The notes: generated by a model not told the origin, from the sequence alone. A stretch of 64,000 bases of DNA from JAAFJT01 sp043772905 (GCA_043772905.1 JAYVFS010000066.1:1-64000), one strand, 5' to 3'; positions 1-8,309 are shown, counted from the first letter of the stretch. A program made the numbers and translations.

Positions 1-666
1 GGTGGCGAAAAAGAAGAACAAGCCGAAACAATGGCTTTCCTCGGTTGGGCGATGATGGCAAGTATTGGTTTGATTGTCTTGATTTTGGTGATTCAATTCA
101 ATTCAATTTCTAAGATGATTATCATTTTGTCAGAAATTATCTTCTCAATCATAGGTGTTTTACTCGGTTTTGTCTTTACAGGTATGGACATTGCGATAGT
201 TATGACGGGTATTGGTGTCATCGCGTTGGCGGGTATTGTGGTGAGAAATGGTATTTTGCTTGTAGAATTTACCGAAATTCTCTTGAAACAAGGCGTACCA
301 CTCAAAGAAGCGATTATCGAATCGGGTCGGACACGTATGACTCCCGTTTTGCTGACAGCCGCAGCCACAACATCGGGTTTGATACCTTTGGCAATCGGTA
401 TGAACATCAATTTTGTCACTTTATTTACAGAACTCAATCCACATATACACTTTGGTGGCGACAGCGTAGCGTTTTGGGGACCCCTCAGTTGGACGATGAT
501 TTACGGGTTGCTTTTCGCTACTTTCTTAACGCTCATTCTCGTTCCTGCGATGTTGTATTTGAGTGAACGTTTGAAAATGGCGATATTTAAAAATTACAAT
601 CCTAACAAAACAGGTGATGAAGACGAAGTAACAGAGGCTGTTTTAGTCGCTGATACTGAGGGGTAA
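1..666 (+). CDS. RND efflux transporter permease, 3' fragment
   Basis: This is the C-terminal part of an inner-membrane resistance-nodulation-division pump of the HAE1/AcrB type; the reading frame is open from base 1, so the start lies outside the window. The fragment has several hydrophobic helices and the conserved segment GIVVRNGILLVEF followed by a basic stretch with RTRMTPVLLTA, which is typical of the second transmembrane half of these proton-driven exporters. It ends in an acidic tail whose last residues (DTEG, then stop) are encoded by a copy of the TACTGAGGGG word. Substrate cannot be deduced; heavy-metal or drug export are both possible. A terminator follows. Confidence 0.93.
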   Translation, partial: GGEKEEQAETMAFLGWAMMASIGLIVLILVIQFNSISKMIIILSEIIFSIIGVLLGFVFTGMDIAIVMTGIGVIALAGIVVRNGILLVEFTEILLKQGVPLKEAIIESGRTRMTPVLLTAAATTSGLIPLAIGMNINFVTLFTELNPHIHFGGDSVAFWGPLSWTMIYGLLFATFLTLILVPAMLYLSERLKMAIFKNYNPNKTGDEDEVTEAVLVADTEG

Positions 667-705
667 ATAATCAATCTCGAATTATTCTTTTTGCGATAGT
701 TTTCC

Positions 706-744
706 AACGGGGCGAGCCTTTTTAAGGGTTTCGCCCTGTTTTTT
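706..744 (+). terminator. Rho-independent terminator after the RND gene
   Basis: Ten-base arms 706-715 and 731-740 (one G-T wobble) are followed by a T run to 744. It lies about 40 bases after the RND stop and next to the convergent gene ending at 746. Confidence 0.75.
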
Positions 745-745
745 A

Positions 746-2170
746 TTAAGGCATTATCACCTTCCTAACCACCTTCAACTGTCGCATCAACAAATCCATT
801 TGATTTGGACTGGCAGCATTCGTCAAAACCACCTTCCCATTTTCGTCAATCAAAACATTGGAAGACATTTTAAAACCGTCTCCTGTTGACTTCAAAAAAC
901 TCAACAGCGTTGTGTCCTCCTTTGCCAAATGATAATGTTGAAAAGGTTTTGCCTCATCTATTTGCAGTGTTTTTTGCCAATTCTCTTTGCTTTTGTTTGT
1001 CGAAAGGAAAATGATTTGCGTATTGTTTTGCTCAAAATCAGGGATTTTATGAGCGTATATTTTTCCCATAAATTGAAAAATAGGAAAATCTGAAACGACC
1101 ATATAGACTTTCTTTCCTTTGTATTTTGACAAAATATCTGACCACGAAAGGCTTTGTCCCGCCGTGTCTGACAAGGTCGCTGTCAATTCTAAGGGATTGA
1201 AAACATGGACATTTTTTGTCGCCCAATCATCAAGATAAACTATAAAATCTTTGTCTTTACACGTCGCTTTAAATTGGTCATAATATAAAGCGTAATTATT
1301 TATCGCACCATAATTTTCTTTCAACAATCGGAATTTGATAAACTCTCGGGTTTCACCTTTGAAATTTTGCTCTGCCATAGTCCATTGATAATCAAAGGCT
1401 GTATCCGTTCCACGCGCTTTCCGGCTCAAAAAGCGGTTGAAATCATAGACCGTTTCTTGAACGTTTTTATCCGTCCCGCGTCTCGTTTTGATGATATTAC
1501 GCAACTCCTTTTTCAAGCTGTTGACTTGCGCCACGTATTCGGGAGAAATCGAATCCACATTCGTTCCCGATTTGCTGAAAGGTCCAATGAGGTTACAGAT
1601 ATACGAATAGCGACATTCACGCTGCAAGGCTTTTCTGAAATCACGCCCCGTTTTGTATTTTTTAAACGCTTCTTTCATATACGCCTGCTCTTCCTCATAA
1701 ATCCGTTTTGAACTCATAAAAGCATCTTTGAGATCGCGGCTGCGTTTGTACAAACCCAAAGTATAGCCTTGAAAAACCGAAAAACGACGGTTGATTTCCT
1801 CCAAAATAATGTTTTCGTCGGGATAGGTCACGCCAACAAAATCCAATGAATCTATTTTGTCAAGACCCGACGAATTCAGTCTGTCAAAGACGGTCACGAC
1901 CTTATTTTTAGGTCGCACATACATCGCTCGCACTTTGTAATTGACCGTAAAAGTATAAAACATCGGAAAATGGTCGGTTTTACTGAGGGGGGTATTTTGC
2001 GAAAGCTTATCGGCTTGTTTATCGCCAAACTTATCGTTTTGGAACATCTGATGCGCATCTACACTCTTGGATTGAATGGTCACTTGGCTTTTTTTACCAA
2101 TGGATTGACAAGCAAACGTCAAAAATAGCAGTACACAGCAGACTGCCGTTTGTTTGATTTGGTTCAACAT
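746..2170 (-). CDS. Lipoprotein with thioredoxin-like C-terminal domain
   Basis: A 474-residue protein with a lipoprotein signal (hydrophobic stretch ending LTFAC, predicted lipidated Cys about residue 21), so probably periplasmic or outer-membrane anchored. The middle (about 90-310) is charged and helical with no family I recognise. The last 150 residues look like a TlpA/AhpC-type thioredoxin fold (strand KKVYMVVSDFPIF, then a C-terminal strand SSNVLIDENGKVVL), but the CxxC redox pair is missing, so it is unlikely to be a normal thiol oxidoreductase. It resembles the family of Bacteroidota TlpA-like lipoproteins only in its C-terminal part. Monocistronic; internal peptide NTPLSK is encoded by the iterated word at 1981. 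Confidence 0.7.
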   Translation of the reverse strand: MLNQIKQTAVCCVLLFLTFACQSIGKKSQVTIQSKSVDAHQMFQNDKFGDKQADKLSQNTPLSKTDHFPMFYTFTVNYKVRAMYVRPKNKVVTVFDRLNSSGLDKIDSLDFVGVTYPDENIILEEINRRFSVFQGYTLGLYKRSRDLKDAFMSSKRIYEEEQAYMKEAFKKYKTGRDFRKALQRECRYSYICNLIGPFSKSGTNVDSISPEYVAQVNSLKKELRNIIKTRRGTDKNVQETVYDFNRFLSRKARGTDTAFDYQWTMAEQNFKGETREFIKFRLLKENYGAINNYALYYDQFKATCKDKDFIVYLDDWATKNVHVFNPLELTATLSDTAGQSLSWSDILSKYKGKKVYMVVSDFPIFQFMGKIYAHKIPDFEQNNTQIIFLSTNKSKENWQKTLQIDEAKPFQHYHLAKEDTTLLSFLKSTGDGFKMSSNVLIDENGKVVLTNAASPNQMDLLMRQLKVVRKVIMP

Positions 2171-2356
2171 GATTTAGATGTTTAAAGATTTGAAATGATG
2201 CACAAAATACGTTGTTATACATGCAAATAGTATTTCATTAATGTATAATATTTTGAGATAAAGCAAACTTTAACGTTTGACAAGATAGGCGTTGTGATGA
2301 AGAAGGTTGTGAAGATGTAGTTTGAGAAAGGATATGATGTGATTGGTTTATTTATT

Positions 2357-2396
2357 AAAAAAGAGCGATTGACAATACCAATCGCTCTTTTTTTTT
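2357..2396 (+). terminator. Terminator-like hairpin
   Basis: Perfect 14-base arms 2357-2370 and 2380-2393 with A-tract and T-tract on either side, so it can work in both directions. No intact gene ends immediately beside it. Confidence 0.6.
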
Positions 2397-2445
2397 GTTC
2401 AATCAGTAAAATAATCTTACCAATTATATCCCCCTCAGTATGCGT

Positions 2446-2627
2446 TTAGCTTTTGATATATTTTAGACCCAATGTCAAACCATAACCACTCCACCGGGTA
2501 TATAATAAGGTTGTTTTTGCCATCTTGAAGACATTTTCACACCGCCTAAAACCCGCCATTCGCTTGATTGAGCGACTAAAAGGTTTTGCAAAAAGAAAAT
2601 AATTGTAAAAAGAAAGGTGTAACGCAT
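2446..2627 (-). pseudogene. Remnant of a small outer-membrane barrel protein
   Basis: Read on the minus strand from an ATG at 2627, the frame gives a signal peptide-like start (MRYTFLFTIIFFLQNLLVAQ) and then SSEWRVLGGVKMSS. After a frame change the sequence continues as TRWSGYGLTLGLKYIKS and stop at 2446, a typical last beta strand of an outer-membrane barrel. The intact first frame would stop after about 50 residues. The likeliest reading is a gene that lost its middle and suffered a frameshift. Alternatively it is a short secreted peptide that ends in the first frame. The frames were read by eye. Confidence 0.5.
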
Positions 2628-2742
2628 TTGTTGTTTTTTTAGACTATGGGTGAAAATATTGTCCTATTCCTCTGTCCCGAAAGAATCGGGATTCGACATG
2701 TTTTATACGTTTTATGGTTAAAATCGTTACAAAACTTTTTAT

Positions 2743-3384
2743 TCAAACCTTGACATTCTCATAAATATCCGCCACAGAAATAGTACAATCCAAAGATTTT
2801 AAATAAACAGTGCTTTCCATATCTGTTATGTCTGTATATCGCCAAGTATCAGGCGTTTCGCGGTAGCGTATTTGAATATGACACCGCTTTTGGTCAACTA
2901 AAACATACTCTCTAAAACTATCCAAAGTGCGGTATTCTTCAAATTTTTCGGTGCGGTCATATTTCTTTGTGCTTTTTGACAAAACTTCAACAATCAGTAT
3001 CGGATTAATCAACAAGACTTCATTTTTATCAAAATACTGAGGGGTTTCGGACACAACCAAAGCATCGGGATATAAACCAAAGTTTAGTTTGGGTAGATAA
3101 ACAAGCTGTTGACCCGTCATTACCCAATAGTTTTTCTTATTTTTCCTGCCTGCAATTTTTAGTTCTGCCGAAAAATTGGCAGTAATGGTGTTGTGTGGTC
3201 CTCTTGCCATAGGGAGTTTTGTTATAATGCCATTATAATATTCGTTCAGTTCTTTGCTGTCTTCTTCTCGATGTAAATACTCTTGCAAGGTGTAAAGACG
3301 AGGCTCTTTTTGCACTTCTTTCGGTGTCGAAAGAACAGCTAACGGCATATCAGATGGATAATCAAGGTGAGAATCGTTGTACAT
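2743..3384 (-). CDS. Uma2 family endonuclease
   Basis: A 213-residue protein of the Uma2 (DUF820) family, PD-(D/E)XK-fold nucleases of unclear role that are common in cyanobacteria and Bacteroidota. Recognisable segments are YPDALVVSE (catalytic Asp region), then LIVEVLSKSTKKYDRTEKF with the Glu and Lys of the fold, and YRTLDSFREYVLVDQ, the classic family tail. The length is as usual for the family. It is monocistronic, and the iterated word lies inside it at 3035 (peptide TPQY). The native target is unknown. Confidence 0.9.
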   Translation of the reverse strand: MYNDSHLDYPSDMPLAVLSTPKEVQKEPRLYTLQEYLHREEDSKELNEYYNGIITKLPMARGPHNTITANFSAELKIAGRKNKKNYWVMTGQQLVYLPKLNFGLYPDALVVSETPQYFDKNEVLLINPILIVEVLSKSTKKYDRTEKFEEYRTLDSFREYVLVDQKRCHIQIRYRETPDTWRYTDITDMESTVYLKSLDCTISVADIYENVKV

Positions 3385-3474
3385 AAGCAGCTATTTTTTT
3401 TACAAAAATAATAAATTTCAATAGAAATACTCTTGTTACTGAGTAGATAATTGCACTTTAAAGAAAAAAAAAGC

Positions 3475-4389
3475 TCAAAGAACGCTATAAGCAGCCGCTA
3501 CCCGCGCCGCCAAAGCCGCATTATTCAACACCAATTGAATATTGGTTTTCAAACTCAACCCCTCAGTACGTCGCTCAATTTCAGAGAGCAGAAACGGCGT
3601 AATCGCTTTGCCTTTAATACCTTGGTCTTGCGCTCGGTCTAACGATTTTTTTATCGCTTTCTCAATCATACGTGTATCTGCTTCAAACTCATGTGGCACA
3701 GGATTAGCCACCACAACGCCGCCATGCAACGGAATAGACCATTTTGTTTTCAACATCATCGCCAACTCCTCCTCTGTTTCTACCCGGTAATCAACGCTAA
3801 AACCGCTTCTTCTGGTAAAAAAAGCAGGGAAATTGTTTGTTTTATAGCCAATCACAGGTACGCCATGCGTTTCTAAGTATTCCAACGTCAACTCAATATC
3901 GAGGATAGATTTCGCACCCGCACACACGACCGCCACGCTCGTCTGCTTTAATTCCTGCAAGTCAGCAGAAATATCAAACGTCACATCTGCGCCCCGATGC
4001 ACGCCACCGATGCCGCCCGTCGCAAAAATGCGAATACCCGCCAGTTCAGCAATAATCATAGTCGAAGCCACAGTCGTTGCACCATTCATTTTTTTTGTTA
4101 AAATCATAGGCAAATCCCGTCGGCTGACTTTGGTGACATCTTGCCCTTGCTTGCCGAGTATTTCGATTTCATCAACCGTCAAACCTGCCTTCATCACGCC
4201 GTTGATGATGGCGATGGTCGCAGGTATTGCGCCATGAGTACGGACTTGTTCTTCAACTTTCAAAGCCGTTTCGACATTCTGTGGGTAAGGCATACCATGT
4301 GAAATGATGGTGGATTCGAGTGCCACAACGGGTCTTTTTTCCTTAATTGCCGTGTGGACTTCTGCTGAGATGTGGAGGTGGTTTTTCAT
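3475..4389 (-). CDS. psuG: Pseudouridine-5'-phosphate glycosidase
   Basis: This 304-residue enzyme cleaves pseudouridine 5'-phosphate to uracil and ribose 5-phosphate during breakdown of modified RNA nucleosides in the cytoplasm. The family signature is clear: VVALESTIISHGMPYPQN near the N terminus, the KVSRRDLP segment, TVASTM, ATGGIGGVHRGA, and CAGAKSILD. The length matches E. coli PsuG (about 312). No psuK kinase is adjacent. The TPR gene 4423-4752 lies 33 bases upstream on the same strand, so the two may be cotranscribed. The word at 3559 encodes RTEG. Confidence 0.96.
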   Translation of the reverse strand: MKNHLHISAEVHTAIKEKRPVVALESTIISHGMPYPQNVETALKVEEQVRTHGAIPATIAIINGVMKAGLTVDEIEILGKQGQDVTKVSRRDLPMILTKKMNGATTVASTMIIAELAGIRIFATGGIGGVHRGADVTFDISADLQELKQTSVAVVCAGAKSILDIELTLEYLETHGVPVIGYKTNNFPAFFTRRSGFSVDYRVETEEELAMMLKTKWSIPLHGGVVVANPVPHEFEADTRMIEKAIKKSLDRAQDQGIKGKAITPFLLSEIERRTEGLSLKTNIQLVLNNAALAARVAAAYSVL

Positions 4390-4422
4390 GGATAGTTGGT
4401 TATATTTAGTTATCTATTAAAT

Positions 4423-4752
4423 TTACAAATCATCATCATCGTCATCATCAATATTCATCTTTGCACCTGAAAGCTCTGAAAAAGCATGCATATCGCCTTC
4501 TTCTTTTGCGACGACCATACCTTGTTTATAGGTTAAAAAAGCCGTTTCGGGCTGTTCCAAACGTTCATACAACTTGCCAAGATGGTAATATGTGCCGACA
4601 TACTGAGGGGTCGTTTCTTTCAGTTTCAGATAGTATGCGAGTGCATCATCCTTGTCTCCTGCCTTTTCATATTCTTTGGCAATGGCAAAAAGAAGGAAAG
4701 GCTCGTTAGGCTGCGATTTTAATAAGTCAAATAATTGGTCAAGTCTGGACAT
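4423..4752 (-). CDS. Small tetratricopeptide-repeat protein
   Basis: A 109-residue cytoplasmic protein with two to three TPR-like helical hairpins (PFLLFAIAKEYEKAGDKDDALAYY; YHLGKLYERLEQPETAFLTY) and a strongly acidic tail of Asp residues. Such small TPR proteins are common in Bacteroidota and are probably protein-binding adaptors, partner unknown. It lies 33 bases upstream of psuG on the same strand. The iterated word at 4601 encodes TPQY between helices. Confidence 0.85.
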   Translation of the reverse strand: MSRLDQLFDLLKSQPNEPFLLFAIAKEYEKAGDKDDALAYYLKLKETTPQYVGTYYHLGKLYERLEQPETAFLTYKQGMVVAKEEGDMHAFSELSGAKMNIDDDDDDDL

Positions 4753-4865
4753 ATTTTTTCTAATGGATAGTTGATAATGGATAATGGATAGTTTTTATAT
4801 TGTGCATGAATGATGAGCGAAGGTAGGGAAAAGATATGTCCCCTCAGTGTCATACAAATAATAAC

Positions 4866-4900
4866 GCCTATGAAACGATAAATCTCATAGGCATTTTTAT
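4866..4900 (-). terminator. Weak hairpin after gene 4941-5402
   Basis: Eight-base perfect arms 4866-4873 and 4885-4892, with a T run on the plus side and a one-base variant of the iterated word just beyond (4840-4848). It may end transcription of the minus-strand gene that stops at 4941, but the T-tract lies on the wrong side for this. Confidence 0.4.
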
Positions 4901-4940
4901 TTGTTGAACTCTTCTTAGGAAATGTTGAATTCATCATTTC

Positions 4941-5402
4941 CTAAGCTGCTTTTGCGGTCAATTCGCTTTGGAGAACCTGTTTTTTTAACAAAAGTGCATA
5001 GTCTTCATAATGTTTTTCATCAAAAAAAGATTGCGTTGTCGGTAAATATTCGTCTGGAATGTTTTTGTTATTAACAATGATGCTGTTTATTAAATCTAAG
5101 TCATCGTCTAAATCTATCAAAAAAACAAAGGCATGAATCAGCAATAACTCACGTAAGTTGATTTCTTTTTGAAAAAAACGCCTTAAATCATTATTTGTAA
5201 TTCGAGCAACTAACCACCGATTGGCTTTATTATCAGCATCTACCCATTTGTATAAAAATTGATTTTGTGGCACTTCTTGGTCAATAAAATGCGCCAAAAG
5301 TGGACCTTCATGTACAATAAGGTCGCCTAATTTATGAGGCGTAAAGCCTAATTTTTCTATTTTTGTTCCTCTTATGTGTTGCATTTCACAGTTTTTCTTC
5401 AA
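4941..5402 (-). CDS. Protein of unknown function, partner of 5386-5739
   Basis: A 153-residue protein that I do not recognise with certainty. It has no signal peptide or membrane segment. The middle part (FLYKWVDADNKANRWLVARITNNDLRRFF, then INLRELLL) resembles a group of small uncharacterised proteins often found in accessory regions. Its start overlaps the end of the upstream gene by 17 bases, so translation is probably coupled. Together they may form a two-gene accessory unit (toxin-antitoxin or defence have been seen for similar arrangements, but nothing here proves it). Confidence 0.7.
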   Translation of the reverse strand: MKKNCEMQHIRGTKIEKLGFTPHKLGDLIVHEGPLLAHFIDQEVPQNQFLYKWVDADNKANRWLVARITNNDLRRFFQKEINLRELLLIHAFVFLIDLDDDLDLINSIIVNNKNIPDEYLPTTQSFFDEKHYEDYALLLKKQVLQSELTAKAA

Positions 5403-5739
5403 TTATCGAGAAAATATTCACAAAATTAATGCTTTCTGATGGATGATGTGTAAAATGTCCATTTTTATCAGGTAAACTATTGACACCATGAGTGGTTTCA
5501 AGATAGCCCTCCGCAATTTTAGTTCCTAAAGATTCATAAGCTTTCTTCTCACCCATGCTATTTTTAAGAAAAAGAAAACGCTGTTTCGCATTATCAAAGC
5601 TATCAAACATTGATAACCCCATTGCCTGACACTTGGTTTTATCATCGCTATTCAAAAAACGTTTTGGTTTTCGATGATACTGTGGGGTGAAGTTTTCTTC
5701 ATCATAAATTGAATCGAATACCCATCTAAAAACCCGCAT
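5386..5739 (-). CDS. Protein of unknown function, first gene of a pair
   Basis: A 117-residue soluble protein, unrecognised. It is polar, with an aromatic N terminus (MRVFRWVFDSIYDEENFTPQYHRKPKRF) and a segment AKQRFLFLKNSMGEKKAYESLGTKIAEGYL that looks helical. It overlaps the downstream gene by 17 bases. A one-base variant of the iterated word (TACTGTGGGG) lies inside near 5678. The intergenic region upstream contains a 40-base perfect palindrome. Confidence 0.65.
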   Translation of the reverse strand: MRVFRWVFDSIYDEENFTPQYHRKPKRFLNSDDKTKCQAMGLSMFDSFDNAKQRFLFLKNSMGEKKAYESLGTKIAEGYLETTHGVNSLPDKNGHFTHHPSESINFVNIFSIIEEKL

Positions 5740-5924
5740 ATTATAAGCTTGATAATGAATAGGTGGGCATCTGAACGATAGTTATTCAAAATACGATTGA
5801 TATTTGAAAGTCATAGTTGTTTACGTTTAGTTGATTTTGCAAACAAAAATAAGTTTTTTTGATAAAAAGGGAAATAAACGTTGCAAAAAAAAATCAATTT
5901 TTATTGTTTTGACTCCGTTGTAAG

Positions 5925-5964
5925 AAAAAAGAAATTTAGCGAATATTCGCTAAATTTCTTTTTT
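5925..5964. repeat. 40-base perfect palindrome
   Basis: Two 20-base arms meet without a loop at 5944/5945: an A-tract, GAAATTTAGCGAAT, then the exact complement and a T-tract. With A and T runs it looks like a bidirectional terminator, yet both neighbouring genes point away from it. It ends 17 bases before the -7 box of etfB, so an operator or cruciform role is possible. Confidence 0.9.
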
Positions 5965-5989
5965 GAGCGAAAATATTTCCTTAAATTTG
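5961..5989 (+). promoter_or_regulatory. Candidate promoter of etfB
   Basis: TAAATTTG at 5982-5989 fits the Bacteroidota -7 consensus TAnnTTTG; TTTTG at 5961-5965 could serve as -33 element with a 16-base gap, slightly short. The palindrome overlaps the -33 element. Confidence 0.6.
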
Positions 5990-6110
5990 CTGCCGCAAAG
6001 TGAATTTGAACCATAATTCAACAAACAATGTTCAACTTTACGACGTAAAACAAGGCTACTAATGCCGATAATAACTAAATATTCAATCCATAAATATCAA
6101 AAGTAAAATT

Positions 6111-6851
6111 ATGAAAATATTGGTCTGCGTTTCCAAAACGCCTGATACAACCGCAAAAATCTCTTTTAATGCCGATGCTACCGAATTTAATAGTGCGGGC
6201 GTTCAATTCATTATGAACCCTTATGACGAATGGTATGCCCTCGTTCGTGCGCTTGACCTCGCAAAGGCGACAGGTGGCACAGTGACATTGATCAACGTCG
6301 GTACTGCTGAAAATGACCAAATCATCCGTAAAGGTTTGGCACTCGATGCGACAAATGCCGTTCGAATTGACCTCAACTCAAAAAGTGCTATGAATACGGC
6401 TTTCCAAATTGCAGAATATGCTAAAACAGAAGGTTACGATATTGTATTCACTGGTAAAGAAACAATTGACTACAACGGTTCGGAAATCGGTGCGATGGTT
6501 GCTGAATACCTTGATATGCCTTTCATTAGTTATGCATCAAAACTCGATATGTCAGGCAATACAGCGACCATTGAGCGCGATATTGAAGGCGGCATCGAAG
6601 TATTAGAAGTAGATACGCCTTTCGTCGTTTCGGCTGCAAAAGGTATGGCTGAACAACGGATTCCAAATATGATGGGTATTATGAAAGCGAAAAGCAAACC
6701 GCTTGCTGTCGTTGCGCCTAAGCCTTTTACAGACAATTCTGTCGTAACAAAATTTGATTTACCACCTGCAAAATCAGGTGTTAAGATGGTCGCTGCTGAT
6801 GATATGGAGGAACTTGTTCGCTTACTGCATGAAGAAGCTAAAGTCATATAA
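6111..6851 (+). CDS. etfB: Electron transfer flavoprotein subunit beta
   Basis: A 246-residue ETF beta subunit. With EtfA it forms a cytoplasmic FAD/AMP heterodimer that takes electrons from acyl-CoA dehydrogenases during fatty acid and amino acid breakdown. Family marks are MKILVCVSKTPDT at the start, FIMNPYDEWYALVRALDLA, the AMP-binding region VFTGKETIDYNGSEIGAMVAEYL, and the recognition-loop region with AEQRIPNMMGIMKAKSKPL. The length is normal. etfA follows 174 bases downstream, an unusually wide gap filled by a large inverted repeat, so coupling with etfA is looser than in most genomes. No copy of the iterated word lies inside. Confidence 0.97.
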   Translation: MKILVCVSKTPDTTAKISFNADATEFNSAGVQFIMNPYDEWYALVRALDLAKATGGTVTLINVGTAENDQIIRKGLALDATNAVRIDLNSKSAMNTAFQIAEYAKTEGYDIVFTGKETIDYNGSEIGAMVAEYLDMPFISYASKLDMSGNTATIERDIEGGIEVLEVDTPFVVSAAKGMAEQRIPNMMGIMKAKSKPLAVVAPKPFTDNSVVTKFDLPPAKSGVKMVAADDMEELVRLLHEEAKVI

Positions 6852-6883
6852 GTTATTGAAAATCAATCTATTAAAAAATAAGT

Positions 6884-6996
6884 AGTTGTTTGTCATTTTC
6901 GCTTTTTTGTCATTCTGAACGAAGTGAAAGAACCTGAATATTATTTTAAACAGATTCTTTCACTTCGTTCAGAATGACAAAAAAGCGAAAACAACT
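6884..6996. repeat. Inverted-repeat element between etfB and etfA
   Basis: Left arm 6884-6932 and right arm 6955-6996 are complementary except for a 7-base insertion in the left arm; the loop is about 22 bases. The core GTCATTCTGAACGAAGTGAA is repeated at 50015-50093. It looks like a dispersed REP-like element, and its transcript would form a stable hairpin inside the etfBA message. Confidence 0.9.
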
Positions 6997-7025
6997 AAAC
7001 AGTTATTCAAAAATATAAATAAAAA

Positions 7026-7985
7026 ATGTCAGTATTAGTATTTACAGAAAGCCCAAAGGGTAATTTCAAAAAAGCAGCCTTCGAAGCTGTAACGTATGGT
7101 AAAAAAGTAGCTGGTTTACTCGGAACAGAATGTACTGCCTTAACAATCGGAGATGTCAACAACGGTGGACAACTCGGGGAGTATGGTGCAGCAAAAGTAT
7201 ATAATGTAGCAGGTATCAGCGATTTCGATGCGCAAGTTCATGCAGCCATCATCGCAGATGCGGCGAAGCAAACAGGCGCAACAGTTGTCATTTTGGGCAA
7301 TAGTTCGACAGGTAAATCATTGGCAGGACGTATTGCCGTACGCTTAAATGCGGGTTTGGTATCGGGTGCGAATCAATTGCCGACAAATGATGGTGCTTTT
7401 AAGGTCAAAAAAGGCGTTTATTCAGGTAAAGCGATTGCAGAATACACGATTTCGGCTGACAACAAAGTAATTTCGTTGATGGGAAACGCCATTGCTCCTG
7501 AAAAAACAGGCAGTGATGTCGCTGTGACCCCCCTCAGTATTTCAGCTCCTACGAGCCGTGTGCGTGTCAAATCTGTGAAAACGGCAGAAGGTATTGTGCC
7601 TTTACCCGAAGCAGAATTGGTCGTTTCGGCAGGTCGTGGCATGAAAGACCCTTCAAATTGGGGTATTATTGAAGAATTGGCTACTACTTTGGGCGCAACA
7701 ACGGCGTGTAGTCGTCCTGTTGCGGATGCCGATTGGAGACCTCACCACGAACACGTAGGGCAAACAGGCGTAGCGATTCGTCCGAATTTGTACATTGCTA
7801 TCGGTATTTCTGGTGCGATTCAGCATTTGGCGGGTGTTAATAACAGTCGTGTGATTGTGGTCATAAACAAAGACCCCGAAGCACCGTTTTTCAAAGCGGC
7901 AGACTATGGTGTAGTAGGTGATTTGTTTGAAGTTGTACCGAAATTGACGGAAGCGTTTAAGAAATATAAGGCTTCGGCACATTAG
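7026..7985 (+). CDS. etfA: Electron transfer flavoprotein subunit alpha
   Basis: A 319-residue ETF alpha subunit that carries the FAD. The N-terminal Rossmann-like domain begins MSVLVFTESPKGNFKKA. The C-terminal FAD domain has the signature with LVVSAGRGMKDPSNW, ACSRPVADADWRPHHEHVGQTG, PNLYIAIGISGAIQHLAGV and VVINKDPEAPFF. It works with EtfB in beta-oxidation and passes electrons to ETF-quinone oxidoreductase. A word copy at 7530 encodes VTPLSI. After the stop come another word copy and a terminator whose near-identical duplicate lies 1 kb downstream, beyond higBA. Confidence 0.97.
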   Translation: MSVLVFTESPKGNFKKAAFEAVTYGKKVAGLLGTECTALTIGDVNNGGQLGEYGAAKVYNVAGISDFDAQVHAAIIADAAKQTGATVVILGNSSTGKSLAGRIAVRLNAGLVSGANQLPTNDGAFKVKKGVYSGKAIAEYTISADNKVISLMGNAIAPEKTGSDVAVTPLSISAPTSRVRVKSVKTAEGIVPLPEAELVVSAGRGMKDPSNWGIIEELATTLGATTACSRPVADADWRPHHEHVGQTGVAIRPNLYIAIGISGAIQHLAGVNNSRVIVVINKDPEAPFFKAADYGVVGDLFEVVPKLTEAFKKYKASAH

Positions 7986-8007
7986 TTTTTGTAGAAAACC
8001 CTCTTTT

Positions 8008-8067
8008 TACTGAGGGGTATGTAAATAATAAAACAGCCGTTTTCGTTGATTCGAGAACGGCTGTTTT
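8008..8067 (+). terminator. Word-bearing terminator of etfA, copy 1 of a direct repeat
   Basis: The iterated word (8008-8017) is followed by a hairpin with 12-base arms AAAACAGCCGTT / AACGGCTGTTTT. The 60-base unit recurs almost unchanged at 9047-9107 (one inserted T, one T to C change). Confidence 0.9.
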
Positions 8068-8096
8068 TACTTTAAATATTGATTTGTGGAAATAAA

Positions 8097-8129
8097 TTTG
8101 GAATTATGGAATTTATATCTCTAACTTTG
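8097..8129 (+). promoter_or_regulatory. Promoter of higBA
   Basis: TTTG at 8097-8100 and TAACTTTG at 8122-8129, with 21 bases between them, match the Bacteroidota -33/-7 pattern. It lies about 180 bases before higB, leaving a long leader with dyads. Confidence 0.7.
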
Positions 8130-8185
8130 CACAATAAAGTTCATTGAAAAGGCTGTTTGGTAATAATTTATTTTAGGATAAAATA

Positions 8186-8214
8186 GAATTTCAACGAAGT
8201 ATCCGTTGAAATTC
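8186..8214. promoter_or_regulatory. Dyad in the higB leader
   Basis: Perfect 11-base arms 8186-8196 and 8204-8214 (GAATTTCAACG and complement) with a 7-base spacer. HigA-type antitoxins bind dyads near their own promoter, so this is a candidate operator; it lies downstream of the -7 box. Confidence 0.45.
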
Positions 8215-8309
8215 TCGGAACAACTGCAAATTATCGAAGAATAATAGATAATTTCAGTCAAATAAAATAAGAGACAATTGAGTTTTTTTACTCAAAAAAC
8301 AATAAAATT

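Larger units (their letters stand above)
2171..2742. other. Intergenic stretch with hairpin and gene remnant
   Basis: No intact gene is seen. It holds a strong terminator-like hairpin (2357-2393), a copy of the iterated word (2430-2440) and a short frameshifted remnant on the minus strand (2446-2627), described separately. Confidence 0.7.
5740..6110. other. AT-rich divergent intergenic region
   Basis: No gene is seen. The stretch separates the unknown minus-strand pair from etfB and contains a 40-base perfect palindrome (5925-5964) directly before a good Bacteroidota -7 box (5982-5989). Confidence 0.7.
7986..8309. other. etfA-higB intergenic region
   Basis: Contains word copy plus terminator (8008-8067), a promoter (8097-8129), the left half of an inverted repeat that brackets higB (8144-8162), an 11-base dyad (8186-8214) and a weaker dyad near 8230-8262. 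The last elements lie in the higB leader and could be operator sites or RNA structure. Confidence 0.7.

Noticed and set aside
4719..4937. Small open frame covering the spacer before the TPR gene
   Set aside because: It overlaps the TPR gene start and consists of low-complexity translation of spacer repeats.
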